Shown here piece by piece: positions 27,176 to 36,080 of a stretch of 64,000 bases of DNA; position 1 is the first letter of the stretch; each line of letters starts with the position of its first letter. The stretch comes from JAOUEA01 sp963762075 (GTDB lineage Bacteria > Actinomycetota > UBA4738 > HRBIN12), in the NCBI GenBank assembly GCA_963762075.1, contig CAVXJC010000001.1, positions 124,001 to 188,000 of the forward strand. Direction: 5' to 3'. Position numbers and translations under genes: made by a program. The notes beneath the pieces were generated by a model that made no database searches, was not told where the DNA came from, and was given only the letters and a program-made list of their open reading frames with translations.

Positions 27176-28453
27176 CTAAGAGCTCGATTGGATCTCGCTC
27201 CAGGCCTCGAGCCAGAGCGTGTCGACTTCCGGGCTCAGCTGGCCTTGTATGAGCCCGGTCGAGAACACATCCTCCGTCACGACCGCCCGTTTCAGGTTGG
27301 GCGCAACGATTCCCTCGTCGACGAGTGAAGCTGGGTCGATCGACGTGAAAGGCGGCTGATAGTCGTTCCAGTCGGCGAAGTTCCGGTATCCCCACTTCTC
27401 GCCGAGCAAGAAGTTCAGGAAGGCGTGAGCGAGGCGAGGGCTCTTCGACGTCGCCGGGATCACGATGGTGTCGTTGGCGATGAGGCCGGGCTCGACCTCG
27501 GGATACCAGAATCCGAGGACCTCGTCTCCGGTTCCTTTGGGCAGGTACCGCTTCGCACCGACGATGTCTCCTGACCATGCCTGCGACACCGTGACCTTGC
27601 CTTGAGGAAGCTTGGCGAAGGTGCCATCGATCGCGAGCTGCCCGTCGAGTTCGCTCAAGATCTCGAGGACCGCCTCTTTCGCAGCCGTGACTTCGGCGGG
27701 GTCGCCGGAGTTCGGGTCGGTTCCTCCATTGCGGATCATCGCCATGCCGAGCGCGTCGCGGTACGAGTCGTAGTACGCGATCTGGCCTGCGTACTCAGGG
27801 TTCCACAACATCTCGTAGCCCTGGGCCGCGGCATCGGCGTCGTCGATGCGGTCGCGCCGATACGCGACGCCGGTGGTGTAGATCGTGTACGGCACCGTGT
27901 AGCGCGCGCCCGGATCGTAGAAGGGGCCAGGGTCGGAGAAGCTCGGCCACACGTTGCTCGTCAAGTTGGGGATCAGCTCGTGATTGAGCGGCTGGATCAG
28001 TGGTCCGCTCTCGCCACCCTGAACGAGTCGTGAGATGTACTCGGTGGTGGGGAAGAAGACATCAGCCTGCACCCTGCCCGTGTTGAGATCCTGGATGGCC
28101 TCTTCCAAGTTGGTGAATGTGATCCAGTCGACGGTGACGCCGTATTCCTCCTCGAATGCCCGGAGCACCTTCCTGTAGATGAATCCGTCCCAGTTGTAGA
28201 CCTGCAGGTTCGCGCCCTCTTCGATGGGTGTGTCGGTCGCGATCGCTTCTCCGGTGAGCGGAAGCTCGACCGGTCTGTCGGGGCGGGCGATCGGGATCTC
28301 GCTCGGGCCGGTTTCGCCGCCGGAGGTGGTGTCCCCCGCGTCGCAGGCGGACAAGACGGCTGCCAGCGAGGGCAGCGCGATGGCGCTGCCGGCCGCTCTG
28401 GCCAAGAAACGCCGTCTGGTCCAGCCGTCGTCCATGGGGTGTTCGCGCGCCAC
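27176..28453 (-). CDS. potD: PotD-type polyamine-binding lipoprotein (copy 2)
   Basis: 425 aa. Twin-arginine signal TRRRFLARAAG followed by lipobox VLSAC, then a linker rich in Gly/Thr/Ser. Binding-protein core: YNWDGFIYRKVLRAFEEEYG, DVFFPTTEYISRLV, YTVPYTIYTTGVAYRRD, SQAWSGDIVGAKRYLPKG and the C-terminal LAHAFLNFLLGEKWGYRNF. It is the last gene of the minus-strand unit, 37 bases after potC, and is clearly a paralogue of the first gene of the unit (30366-31631). Having binding proteins at both ends of one operon suggests two substrates feeding one channel. Confidence 0.92.
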   Translation of the reverse strand: MAREHPMDDGWTRRRFLARAAGSAIALPSLAAVLSACDAGDTTSGGETGPSEIPIARPDRPVELPLTGEAIATDTPIEEGANLQVYNWDGFIYRKVLRAFEEEYGVTVDWITFTNLEEAIQDLNTGRVQADVFFPTTEYISRLVQGGESGPLIQPLNHELIPNLTSNVWPSFSDPGPFYDPGARYTVPYTIYTTGVAYRRDRIDDADAAAQGYEMLWNPEYAGQIAYYDSYRDALGMAMIRNGGTDPNSGDPAEVTAAKEAVLEILSELDGQLAIDGTFAKLPQGKVTVSQAWSGDIVGAKRYLPKGTGDEVLGFWYPEVEPGLIANDTIVIPATSKSPRLAHAFLNFLLGEKWGYRNFADWNDYQPPFTSIDPASLVDEGIVAPNLKRAVVTEDVFSTGLIQGQLSPEVDTLWLEAWSEIQSSS

Positions 28454-28490
28454 GCGGTCCCTTTCCTCTGATGACTCGATGCGGTCGAGG

Positions 28491-29390
28491 CTACAACTGC
28501 ATGAAGTCCGTCGTGGCGATGTCCTTCTGGCCGCGGCTCACTCGCCGGTAGGACAGCAGTCCGATGGCGACCACGAGCAGCGTCGTGACCAGCATCATCG
28601 TCGCGGCCGCGTTGACCTCGGGTGTCGGGGAAGATCGTGACGCCGCGTAGATCTTCTGGGCGAGCGTCTCACTGCTGGCCTCGCCCGAGAGCGCGGCGAC
28701 GGTGACGAAGTCATCGACGACGTCGGCGAATACGAGGGCGACGCTCGCGAGGATCGCGGGCGAGATGAGGGGAAGCAGTACCCGACGGATCGCCTGCCCG
28801 GGCGTGGCCCCCAGGTCCATGGCGGCTTCCTCGTACTCGGGACCGATCGAGAACAGTCGAGCGCGCACGATGATCACCGGATAGCTCAGCTGGAAGCTGA
28901 TGAGTCCCAGCACCTGTGCCGGTGTCCCGAGTGCTACGAACCCGTTGAGCAGGTTGGTGAACAGGATGTAGAGGGAGACGCCGAGGATGATCTCTGGCAC
29001 GACGAATGACAGGAGCATCGTGAAGTTGGCGGCCCGGGCGGGGCGGCCGTGCCAGCGGTCGATGCCGATCGCGAACAAGGTGCCGAGCGGTACCGCGACG
29101 AGCACGGTGATGAAGGCGAGCTTGTAGGTCTGTGTCATGGCTTGGCGCATCGCCGCGTCGTGCAGGAGTGAATCGGTCGGGTCCTGGGTCCACCAACGCA
29201 GTGAGAATCCCTGCCACGAGATGCGCGAGCGCCCGTCGTTGAAAGAGAAGACCACCGCGATCAGCACCGGCAGGAGTGACCAGAGCAAGTAGCCCACCGT
29301 CACGCCTTGCAGGACGCGGGGCCTCCGCCACGGATTCTTGAAGTACCCGCGTGCGGGAGCAACCTGCCTCGTCTCGATCGCGGCGCTCAT
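28491..29390 (-). CDS. potC: Polyamine-type ABC transporter permease, PotC
   Basis: 299 aa, about six membrane helices, with the ATPase-contact loop EYEEAAMDLGATPGQAIRRVLLPLISPAI (EAA loop, about 190-218). Pairs with PotB to form the channel across the inner membrane. The N-terminus is a cytoplasmic tail with YFKNPWRRPR. Its ATG overlaps the potB stop by 4 bases, so the two subunits are translationally coupled. Followed after 37 bases by the second binding-protein gene. Confidence 0.93.
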   Translation of the reverse strand: MSAAIETRQVAPARGYFKNPWRRPRVLQGVTVGYLLWSLLPVLIAVVFSFNDGRSRISWQGFSLRWWTQDPTDSLLHDAAMRQAMTQTYKLAFITVLVAVPLGTLFAIGIDRWHGRPARAANFTMLLSFVVPEIILGVSLYILFTNLLNGFVALGTPAQVLGLISFQLSYPVIIVRARLFSIGPEYEEAAMDLGATPGQAIRRVLLPLISPAILASVALVFADVVDDFVTVAALSGEASSETLAQKIYAASRSSPTPEVNAAATMMLVTTLLVVAIGLLSYRRVSRGQKDIATTDFMQL

Positions 29391-30373
29391 GCCTGTTCCG
29401 CCGCTCGCTTGGTCTCACGCAGGTAGTACAGCATCGGTATCAAGACGATCACTGCGAGGATCAGCACGAGGGAGGCCATGCGGGTCGACCCTCCTGTCTG
29501 TTCGCGCTGCACGGCGATCAGATTGCCGAACATCGAGGTCTTCGTCGTTCCGAGCAGGTCGTTGGTGTAGTAGTCGCCGAACATCGGCAGCGTGACGATC
29601 ACGATGCCGGCCAGGATCGCCGGCCGCGACAACGGAAGCGTGACTCGCCAGAAGGTCTGCCGGCCGCTGGCGCCGAGGTCGCGCCCGGCCTCCAGAAGGC
29701 TCTCCTGGATGCGGTCGAGCGATGCGTAGATGGGCAGGATCATGAACGGGATGTACCCGTAGACCAGCCCGAGGATGACCGTGATGTGAAGGCCTTCCAG
29801 CCAGGCGGTCTCGCCGAAGCCCAGCGGGCTCAGCACGAAGCTGATCGGCCCCTCGGACTCCAGCAGGCCCTGCCACGCGTAGATCCGCATGAGGTAGCTG
29901 ATCCACAGCGGCGAGACGAGCATGATCAGGATGAGCCCCTTGTACTTCGTGGCGCCTCGCGCCGCGAAGTACGCGACGGTATATCCAAGCACGAGGCAGA
30001 TGACCGTGGCGGCGGACACGTACGCGAAGGTCCGGAGCAGCGGCGCTTGATAGATCGCAGAGCCCGCGTAGAACTTGCTCAGGGTCGCGTCGAAGGTCTC
30101 GAACGACCACCACCACGGAGCGTAATACGGCACGGGTGCTCCGAAGAAGCTGAAGTCGACCGTGCCGAACGCCACCGCGAACACGACGTAGAACGGCAGC
30201 ACGAACATGATCGCGAGCCAGATGCTGCCCGGCGCCGCGAACGAGGGCCAGAACCAGCGCGGGTACCAGACTCCGCTGTCCCTCGGCGATTGAGTGCTCG
30301 AGCCGCGGCGCCGCCGCAAGACGCGGCGCCGCGGCTCGACCGCCTGCGTCGCGGGTGCCCCGATCTCAGGCAC
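29387..30373 (-). CDS. potB: Polyamine-type ABC transporter permease, PotB
   Basis: 328 aa from GTG 30373, overlapping the upstream potD stop by 8 bases. Six membrane helices after a long Arg-rich cytoplasmic N-terminus (VEPRRRVLRRRRGSS). The EAA loop is LLEAGRDLGASGRQTFWRVTLPLSRP. Partner of PotC. The codons for the Arg-rich stretch contain a perfect 16-bp inverted repeat (30299-30338), which would fold into a very stable hairpin in the mRNA just after the start of this gene and may lower permease expression relative to the binding protein. Confidence 0.92.
   Translation of the reverse strand: MPEIGAPATQAVEPRRRVLRRRRGSSTQSPRDSGVWYPRWFWPSFAAPGSIWLAIMFVLPFYVVFAVAFGTVDFSFFGAPVPYYAPWWWSFETFDATLSKFYAGSAIYQAPLLRTFAYVSAATVICLVLGYTVAYFAARGATKYKGLILIMLVSPLWISYLMRIYAWQGLLESEGPISFVLSPLGFGETAWLEGLHITVILGLVYGYIPFMILPIYASLDRIQESLLEAGRDLGASGRQTFWRVTLPLSRPAILAGIVIVTLPMFGDYYTNDLLGTTKTSMFGNLIAVQREQTGGSTRMASLVLILAVIVLIPMLYYLRETKRAAEQA
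30299..30338. repeat. Perfect 16-bp inverted repeat inside the 5' part of potB
   Basis: CGAGCCGCGGCGCCGC (30299-30314) is followed by an 8-base loop and its exact reverse complement (30323-30338). All but two of the 16 pairs are G-C. It lies about 12 to 25 codons into potB, after the 8-base overlap with potD. The arms encode the Arg-rich N-terminal tail, which is poorly conserved in such permeases, so the sequence may be free to serve as an RNA structure. Confidence 0.9.
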
Positions 30374-31631
30374 CCGCCTTGATCTCGGTCCAGGCCTCGA
30401 GCCACATCGCGTCCACCTCTGGTGGCAGCTCGACAGGGGTCAGGTCTGTCTTGAACATGTCTTCGGTCACGACTGCATCTGCCAGGTTCTCCGGCACAAC
30501 GCCCTGGTCGATCAGGGCGGCGGGATCGATCGACACGAACGGCGGCTGATATCCGTTCCAGTTCACGAAGTTGTCGGTGCCGTGCTTCTCATCGAGCATG
30601 AAGTTGATGAACTCATGCGCGAGGCGAGGGTTGCTCGCACCAGCCGGCACGACCAGAAGGTCGTTCCCGATCATGGTCTGGCCTGGCTCCGGACGCCAGA
30701 AGCCCAGCACGTCGGTGCCAACGCCCTTCGGTAGATACCACTGCGCGCCCACGATGTCGCCGGTCCATGATTCAGCGACGGTGAAGGTACCGTCCGGGAT
30801 CTTCGCGTACACGCCGTTGATCGTCAGGCGAGCCCCGTTGTCGTTGATGGTCTCCAGGATCGAGATCTTGGCAGCGTCGATCAGCGCCGCATCGCCCGTG
30901 TTCACGTCGAGGCTGCCGTTACGAAGGATCGTGACGGCGATCGTGTCGCCGTACGAGTCGTAGAGGCTGATGGCGCCCGCGTAGTCCGGGTTCCAGAGCG
31001 CGTCCCAACCTTGCGCCGCCGCCTCTTCATCGCTTACCAGGTCGCGGCGGTACGCCACGCCCCAGGTGTAGATCGTGTACGGAACGGTGTAGTTCCAGTT
31101 GAGGTCGTAGTACGGACCGGGGTCCGAGTACGACGGCCACACGCTCGACAGCATGTTCGGGATCAGCTCGTGTTGCAGGGGCGCCAGGAGATCCTGGTCG
31201 ACGAGCCTCCGGATGTACCCGGGGGTCGGCACGAAGACGTCGGGAGTGACCTGTCCGTTGGCGACCTTCTGGATCCCCTCCTCCATGTTGTTGAAGGTGG
31301 TGATCTCCACGTCGACCCCGAACTCCTCCTCGAACTCGGCGACGACCTTCTTGTGGATGTAATCGGCCCAGTTGTAGAGCACGAGCGGCCCCGACTCCAT
31401 CGGCGTGTCCGCGGCGATCGGGTCCGTCGTCACAGGAAGCGTGACCGGGTTCTCCAGCGTCGCGATCGGGATCTCGGTTGCCACCGAGCCGGTTCCGGGA
31501 TCCGATTCGCCCGGCCTCGAACATGCCGCAAGGACCCCGGCCAGCGACGGCACGGCGATCGCACCCCCGGCTGCTCTCGTGAGGAACTGCCGTCGCGACC
31601 AGGTCTTGTCCATCGGGTGCCTGCCTGCCAT
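30366..31631 (-). CDS. potD: PotD-type polyamine-binding lipoprotein (copy 3)
   Basis: 421 aa, first gene of the minus-strand pot unit, with GAGGAGGGG before the ATG. Twin-arginine signal SRRQFLTRAAGG and lipobox VLAAC. Binding core as in copy 2: YNWADYIHKKVVAEFEEEFG, DVFVPTPGYIRRLV, YTVPYTIYTWGVAYRRD, AESWTGDIVGAQWYLPKG and LAHEFINFMLDEKHG. It is closely similar to copy 2 throughout, so the pair arose by duplication. Substrates could be putrescine, spermidine or related compounds; the family also includes binders of other amines, so specificity is not proven. Confidence 0.92.
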   Translation of the reverse strand: MAGRHPMDKTWSRRQFLTRAAGGAIAVPSLAGVLAACSRPGESDPGTGSVATEIPIATLENPVTLPVTTDPIAADTPMESGPLVLYNWADYIHKKVVAEFEEEFGVDVEITTFNNMEEGIQKVANGQVTPDVFVPTPGYIRRLVDQDLLAPLQHELIPNMLSSVWPSYSDPGPYYDLNWNYTVPYTIYTWGVAYRRDLVSDEEAAAQGWDALWNPDYAGAISLYDSYGDTIAVTILRNGSLDVNTGDAALIDAAKISILETINDNGARLTINGVYAKIPDGTFTVAESWTGDIVGAQWYLPKGVGTDVLGFWRPEPGQTMIGNDLLVVPAGASNPRLAHEFINFMLDEKHGTDNFVNWNGYQPPFVSIDPAALIDQGVVPENLADAVVTEDMFKTDLTPVELPPEVDAMWLEAWTEIKAGA

Positions 31632-31653
31632 GCGAACCCCTCCTCGCCCTGCC

Positions 31654-31767
31654 CTCAGTCCAGGAGACTGAGCGGCGGTTCAACCCATGATGGGGCTGAC
31701 TACCATAGGCGCACCGTGCCATGCAAGTGCCACCCATGCGCACCACCAGCCGATAGTCCGTTCGGAC
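31654..31767. promoter_or_regulatory. Divergent control region between potD and the amine oxidase gene
   Basis: Two small inverted repeats lie in the 146 bases between the divergent genes. CTCAGTC/GACTGAG with a 5-base loop (31654-31672) is about 25 bases upstream of the potD ATG and could be a hairpin in its leader. GTCCGTTCGGAC (31756-31767) ends 10 bases before the amine oxidase ATG and resembles the element in the potA promoter spacer. No convincing -10/-35 pair was identified by eye. Confidence 0.4.
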
Positions 31768-31777
31768 CCCGTCACTG

Positions 31778-33016
31778 ATGCATACGCATCGCCGCGTCAT
31801 CGTGGTTGGTGCCGGCTTCGCCGGGCTGTCGGCGGCGCGTACGCTGGCCGACCGAGGCGTTGCCGTCACGGCGCTCGAGGCACGCGAGAGGGTTGGCGGT
31901 CGGGTCTGGTCGGTCACCCTCACGAACGGCGCGACCGCTGAGCTCGGCGCCGAGTGGATCATGGCCGACGACACGGCCGTGCACGAGGCAGCCGCGAGGT
32001 TCGGCGTCGATCTCGTCGAGACCGGCGCCTCCTACGCCCGTCGGGAACCGTGGGGCGAGGGCGCGGCATCGCTCGATGCCCAGGACGCGTTCATCGAGTC
32101 GGCGAACGCCGCGCTCTCCCGGTCGTCTGCCGGCCAGGTCTCGTCGATGAGCGTCGGCGGGTTCCTCGAGTCGGTCGAGGGCGACGCTTCGGCGCGCTCG
32201 ATCGTCACCTACCGGCTCGCGGGAACCTGTGCGCAGGACCTCCACGATGTCGCGCTCGCATCGTTCGAGGGGGAGCGGCCGTTCTCGGCGCACGGCAGGC
32301 GATACTTCCGTGTGAGAAGCGGCAACCAGAAGCTCGCCCTCAAGATCGCGTCGTCACTACCCGACGTGCGCACCGGCCACGCCGTCGATGTGGTCGTACG
32401 TGATGATGAGGGCGTGACGGTGCGTGTGGGTCCACACACCGAACGTGCCGACGCGGTGGTGGTGGCGGCACCCGCGCCCATCGTCGCGCGCTTGGCGTTC
32501 ACGCCCGCGCTGCCAGGCGAACTCGCCTCGGCGCTCGCGGCGTTGCCGATGGGCGTCGCCTCGAAGTTCGCGGTCGCGACGAAGGAACGCCCCTCGGTGC
32601 GATCTCGGCAGGCTTCCGACCGGTCGATGTGGTGTTGGGCCGCGAACGGCGCCGGGGGCGCGCCGAGGAAGTGCATCGCGTCGTTCGCGGGCTCGCCGGC
32701 AGCCCATGACTCGCTCGGCCTCGACCGCGGCGAGCCCACCCGTTGGCTCGAGGCGGTGCGCGCGATGAACCCGGACCTCACCCTCGTCGATGAGCCAGTG
32801 CTCTACACCTGGTTGGACGACCCCTACACGCTCGGGGCCTACGCGAGCTGGGACCCGGCGTCGTGGGCGCGCCGTGATGTGTTCGCGCGACCGGTCGGTC
32901 GAGTTGCGTTCGCGGGCGAACACACATCGATCGATCGGCCGGGCACCATGGAGGGCGCCCTTCGTTCGGGGATGCGGGCGGCCGAGCAAGTGATCGCCAT
33001 GTTCGAACGCGGCTGA
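31778..33016 (+). CDS. Flavin-containing amine oxidase
   Basis: 412 aa. FAD enzyme of the monoamine/polyamine oxidase family. N-terminal dinucleotide motif VIVVGAGFAGLSAARTL, then EARERVGGRVW and GAELGAEWI, and the C-terminal FAD loop RVAFAGEHTSIDRPGTMEGALRSG. Predicted to oxidise a primary or secondary amine with O2, giving an aldehyde, ammonia or amine, and H2O2. It diverges from the pot unit and so may act on the imported polyamine. No signal peptide is seen, so it is cytoplasmic. Its ATG lies in a small palindrome (GATGC-N4-GCATC), and no ribosome binding site is evident. Confidence 0.88.
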   Translation: MHTHRRVIVVGAGFAGLSAARTLADRGVAVTALEARERVGGRVWSVTLTNGATAELGAEWIMADDTAVHEAAARFGVDLVETGASYARREPWGEGAASLDAQDAFIESANAALSRSSAGQVSSMSVGGFLESVEGDASARSIVTYRLAGTCAQDLHDVALASFEGERPFSAHGRRYFRVRSGNQKLALKIASSLPDVRTGHAVDVVVRDDEGVTVRVGPHTERADAVVVAAPAPIVARLAFTPALPGELASALAALPMGVASKFAVATKERPSVRSRQASDRSMWCWAANGAGGAPRKCIASFAGSPAAHDSLGLDRGEPTRWLEAVRAMNPDLTLVDEPVLYTWLDDPYTLGAYASWDPASWARRDVFARPVGRVAFAGEHTSIDRPGTMEGALRSGMRAAEQVIAMFERG

Positions 33017-33117
33017 ACCGGTCGCGCCGAGGTTCGGCGGCCCGTTGCTAGCATCGCGGCCACTCGTCGCGATCCACGCCGCGACCTACGGTGACCACAT
33101 CAGGAGGAGGGATATCA

Positions 33118-33957
33118 GTGGGCGATCCGACCGCCGGTGCCCAAGCAGTCTTGCTCGTCGAAGACATCGGACCCGTGAGGCGACTGACGATGAATCGACC
33201 CGATGCCCTCAACGCGCTGAACGGCGAGTTGCTGGAGGCGATGTCCGACGCCGTCCGCGCCGCCGGGCACGACGACTCCGTCAGCGTGGTCATCGTGCGG
33301 GGTGCCGGGCGAGCGTTCTGCGCCGGCTACGACCTGAACGAGGACGCCGAAGGTGGTGAGCACGATGCCCGGTACTGGCACGAGGAGCTCGCGCTGTCGA
33401 CCGATCGGATGCTCGAGCTCACCGATTGTCCCAAGCCCACGATCGCCCAGGTGCACTCGTACTGCCTCGCCGGTGGCACCGACCTCATGCTCGCGTGCGA
33501 CCTGGCCGTGGTCGCGGAGGACGCGAAGTTCGGCTACGTCGACATCCGCTTCGGCTCGGGCGTCGTGTCGATGTTCCTGCCGTGGATCGTGGGGGTGCGC
33601 CGGGCCAAAGAGTTGCTCTTCACCGGCGAGGACCGCGTGAGCGCCCAGGAGGCGCTTCGCATCGGCATGGTCAATAGGGTTGTGCCTTCCGACGAGTTGA
33701 CGGACGCGACCCTCGCCCTCGCGAACGAGATCGCGAAGAACGAGCCGTTCGTGGTCCAGACGACGAAGCGCGCGGTGAACCGTGCATGGGACGTCGCTGG
33801 CTTCCGTGCGGCCATGGCGTCGAACACCGAGCTCGACGTCCTGATCGAGACGACGAACCTTCCCGCACGCGACGAGTTCCGCCGCATCACACAGGAGCGG
33901 GGCCTCAAGGCCGCGGTCGCGTGGCGCGACGCCCGCTACCGCGGGGAAGAGACGTGA
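33118..33957 (+). CDS. Enoyl-CoA hydratase/isomerase family protein
   Basis: 279 aa from GTG 33118, preceded by AGGAGGAGGG at good spacing. Crotonase fold: MNRPDALNALNGELLEAM, the oxyanion loop RAFCAGYDL and the second loop AGGTDLMLACDLAVVAEDAKFGY. The residue pattern around the second loop (YVDIRFGSGVVSMFLPW) departs from classical hydratases, so dehydratase, isomerase or hydrolase activity are all possible. It heads a unit in which the next two genes each overlap the previous stop by 4 bases, linking it to an acyl-CoA ligase and a transporter. Confidence 0.87.
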   Translation: MGDPTAGAQAVLLVEDIGPVRRLTMNRPDALNALNGELLEAMSDAVRAAGHDDSVSVVIVRGAGRAFCAGYDLNEDAEGGEHDARYWHEELALSTDRMLELTDCPKPTIAQVHSYCLAGGTDLMLACDLAVVAEDAKFGYVDIRFGSGVVSMFLPWIVGVRRAKELLFTGEDRVSAQEALRIGMVNRVVPSDELTDATLALANEIAKNEPFVVQTTKRAVNRAWDVAGFRAAMASNTELDVLIETTNLPARDEFRRITQERGLKAAVAWRDARYRGEET

Positions 33958-36080
33958 GCCCAAGGCGTCGCGCGACGCGACCCCGCTACGACCTGTCCCC
34001 GCTCCTGTCGCCGCGCTCGATCGCTGTCGTGGGGGCGTCGGAATCACCGGATTCGTGGGCTCCGGAGATCGAGCGGTCGCTCCGCCACATCGGCTACGAC
34101 GGCGAGCTGTATCCGATCAACCCGAAATACGACACGGTCTGGGGCCGGCGCTGCATGCACGCGATCAGCGAGCTGCCCACGGGCGTCGATCTCGTCGTGT
34201 TCGTGGTCCCGGCTCGAGTGGTCGCGCGCATGATCGACGACTGCGGGACCCGCGGCGTGAGAGGCATCATGGTGGTGTCGTCCGGCTTCGCCGAAGCGGG
34301 ACCCGGCGGTGTCGCGCTCCAGCAGGAGCTTCGCGAAGCCTCGCGACGCACCGGTATCCCGGTGCTCGGTCCCAACGTCGAGGGCTTCGTGAACTACGTC
34401 GAGCGCGTCGCGCCGTACGGCACGACCCCGCCGCCTGAACCGCTCCCCGGCGCGATCAGCGTGCTCAGCCAGAGCGGGACCGTGGCGTGGGCCATGAACC
34501 AGCAAGCGTCGGACCGGGGGGTCGGGCTGCGCATCATCCTCGGCGTCGGCAACGAAGCGGTGCTCGGCCTCGGTGACATGTTCGAGTGGGCTGCCGGCGA
34601 CGCGAAGACCAAGGTCGTCACGAGCTACATCGAAGCGATGCGCGACGTCGAGGGCATCGGCCGGGGTCTCGATGCGTTGCGTCTCGCGGGCAAGCCCGTG
34701 CTCATCTGCGCACCCGAAGGCCGCAGCGTCGCCGCACGCCGTTCGATCGTCGCGCACACAGGCGCGCTCGCGGGCAACACGACCCTGCGCGACGCGTGGC
34801 TCCGCGCACGGGGCGTGGTCCTCGTGGAAGACCCGGTGACGATGTTCGAGGCGGCGGTGCTGCTGTCTCACGTGCGCACGTTGCGCCACACAGGCGTCGC
34901 GGCCGCGCTGCAGTCGGGCGGTGCCTGCACCCTGTTCGCCGAGGCCGCGGGTGCGGCGGGCCTCGAGCTTCCCGAGCTCGCGCCAGCCACGAAGCGCCGG
35001 CTGAAGAAGGTGCTTCCTCACTTCGCGTCGCAGAACAACCCGCTCGACGTGACCGGGCAGGCGGCGGTCGAGACCGAGATGTACGAGGGGGCGTTGGAAG
35101 CATTGGCGAACGACCCCGCGGTCGGGTTGATCGTGTTCGATGCGTTCCCGCCCCGCCTCGATGGGGAGACACCGTGGGCCACGCCGGTACTGAAGAAGGT
35201 GAAGCAGTTGCGGCGCCAGACCGGAGTGGCTTTCGCGAGCGTCGCGATGGCCCCGCTCGCATACATCCCGACCGCGAAGGTGTTTACGAACGTTCATCGG
35301 TTGCCGTTCCTACAGGGACATCACGCGTCGGCGGGCGCGATCAAGGCGCTCGTGGAGTTCGGGTCATCGAAACGTCGTGCGATCGTCGACGAGCTCGCGC
35401 CGCACCCCAGCCGGGCGAAGGCTCTGCGTGTCTTGAAGGGTCGCGAGGGGCCGATCGACGAGGAGACCGGCGCGAGGATCCTCGCACTGTACGGTGTCGC
35501 GCGGCCCCGCGAACGAACGGTCGTGACGCCGGCCGAGGCCGCGGCCTTCGCGCGCGCGATCGGGTTCCCGGTCGTGGTCAAGGCCCAGGCGCCGGAGATA
35601 CCGCACAAGGCGAAGCTCGGCGGGGTGCGGCTCGGTCTGCGCAACGCGAACGATGTCGAGGTCGCGGCGGCCGAGGTGCTCGAGGCGGCCAAGCGCGCGG
35701 GTGCGCGGGCGCCGAAGGTGCTCGTGCAGCAGATGGTGCGCGGCGCGGAGGTGCTCGTCGGAGCGGTCGTCGACGATCGGTTCGGCCCCATGATCACGGT
35801 GCGCCCAGGCGGCGCCCTCGCCGAACAGGGTGAGGCGGTGTTCGTGCCGTGTCCGCTGACCCCGGCGAGGGCGCGAGCCTACGTCGCGGATCAAGCGACG
35901 CGCTGCGGGCTCGAGGCTGGGAGCCACGATCTGCGCGCCATGGCCAAGGCTGTCGAAGCGATCGCGCGCATCACGTATGACCTGCGAGGGCGTCTGTCGT
36001 CGTTCGAAGCGAACCCTCTGCTCGTCGGCGAGCGCGGCGCCGTGGCCGTCGACGCCCTCGCGGAAGTCCGACCGGAGTGA
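33954..36080 (+). CDS. ADP-forming acyl-CoA synthetase (acetate-CoA ligase family)
   Basis: 708 aa from GTG 33954 (GTGA overlap with the hydratase stop). Single-chain fusion of alpha and beta parts: CoA-binding domain (LLSPRSIAVVGASESPDSWA...YPINPKYDTVWG), succinyl-CoA-ligase-like domains with a phospho-histidine region (VAHTGALAGNTTLRDAW), and a C-terminal ATP-grasp domain (GFPVVVKAQAPEIPHKAKLGGVRLGL, VLVQQMVRGAEVLVG). Family members interconvert acyl-CoA + ADP + Pi and acid + ATP + CoA. The acyl group is unknown; the hydratase partner suggests a short or medium-chain acid. Confidence 0.88.
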   Translation: MSPRRRATRPRYDLSPLLSPRSIAVVGASESPDSWAPEIERSLRHIGYDGELYPINPKYDTVWGRRCMHAISELPTGVDLVVFVVPARVVARMIDDCGTRGVRGIMVVSSGFAEAGPGGVALQQELREASRRTGIPVLGPNVEGFVNYVERVAPYGTTPPPEPLPGAISVLSQSGTVAWAMNQQASDRGVGLRIILGVGNEAVLGLGDMFEWAAGDAKTKVVTSYIEAMRDVEGIGRGLDALRLAGKPVLICAPEGRSVAARRSIVAHTGALAGNTTLRDAWLRARGVVLVEDPVTMFEAAVLLSHVRTLRHTGVAAALQSGGACTLFAEAAGAAGLELPELAPATKRRLKKVLPHFASQNNPLDVTGQAAVETEMYEGALEALANDPAVGLIVFDAFPPRLDGETPWATPVLKKVKQLRRQTGVAFASVAMAPLAYIPTAKVFTNVHRLPFLQGHHASAGAIKALVEFGSSKRRAIVDELAPHPSRAKALRVLKGREGPIDEETGARILALYGVARPRERTVVTPAEAAAFARAIGFPVVVKAQAPEIPHKAKLGGVRLGLRNANDVEVAAAEVLEAAKRAGARAPKVLVQQMVRGAEVLVGAVVDDRFGPMITVRPGGALAEQGEAVFVPCPLTPARARAYVADQATRCGLEAGSHDLRAMAKAVEAIARITYDLRGRLSSFEANPLLVGERGAVAVDALAEVRPE

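Noticed and set aside
31777..31790. GATGC-N4-GCATC at the amine oxidase start as an operator
   Set aside because: Five-base arms over a start codon are too short to support by themselves; noted only in the gene entry.
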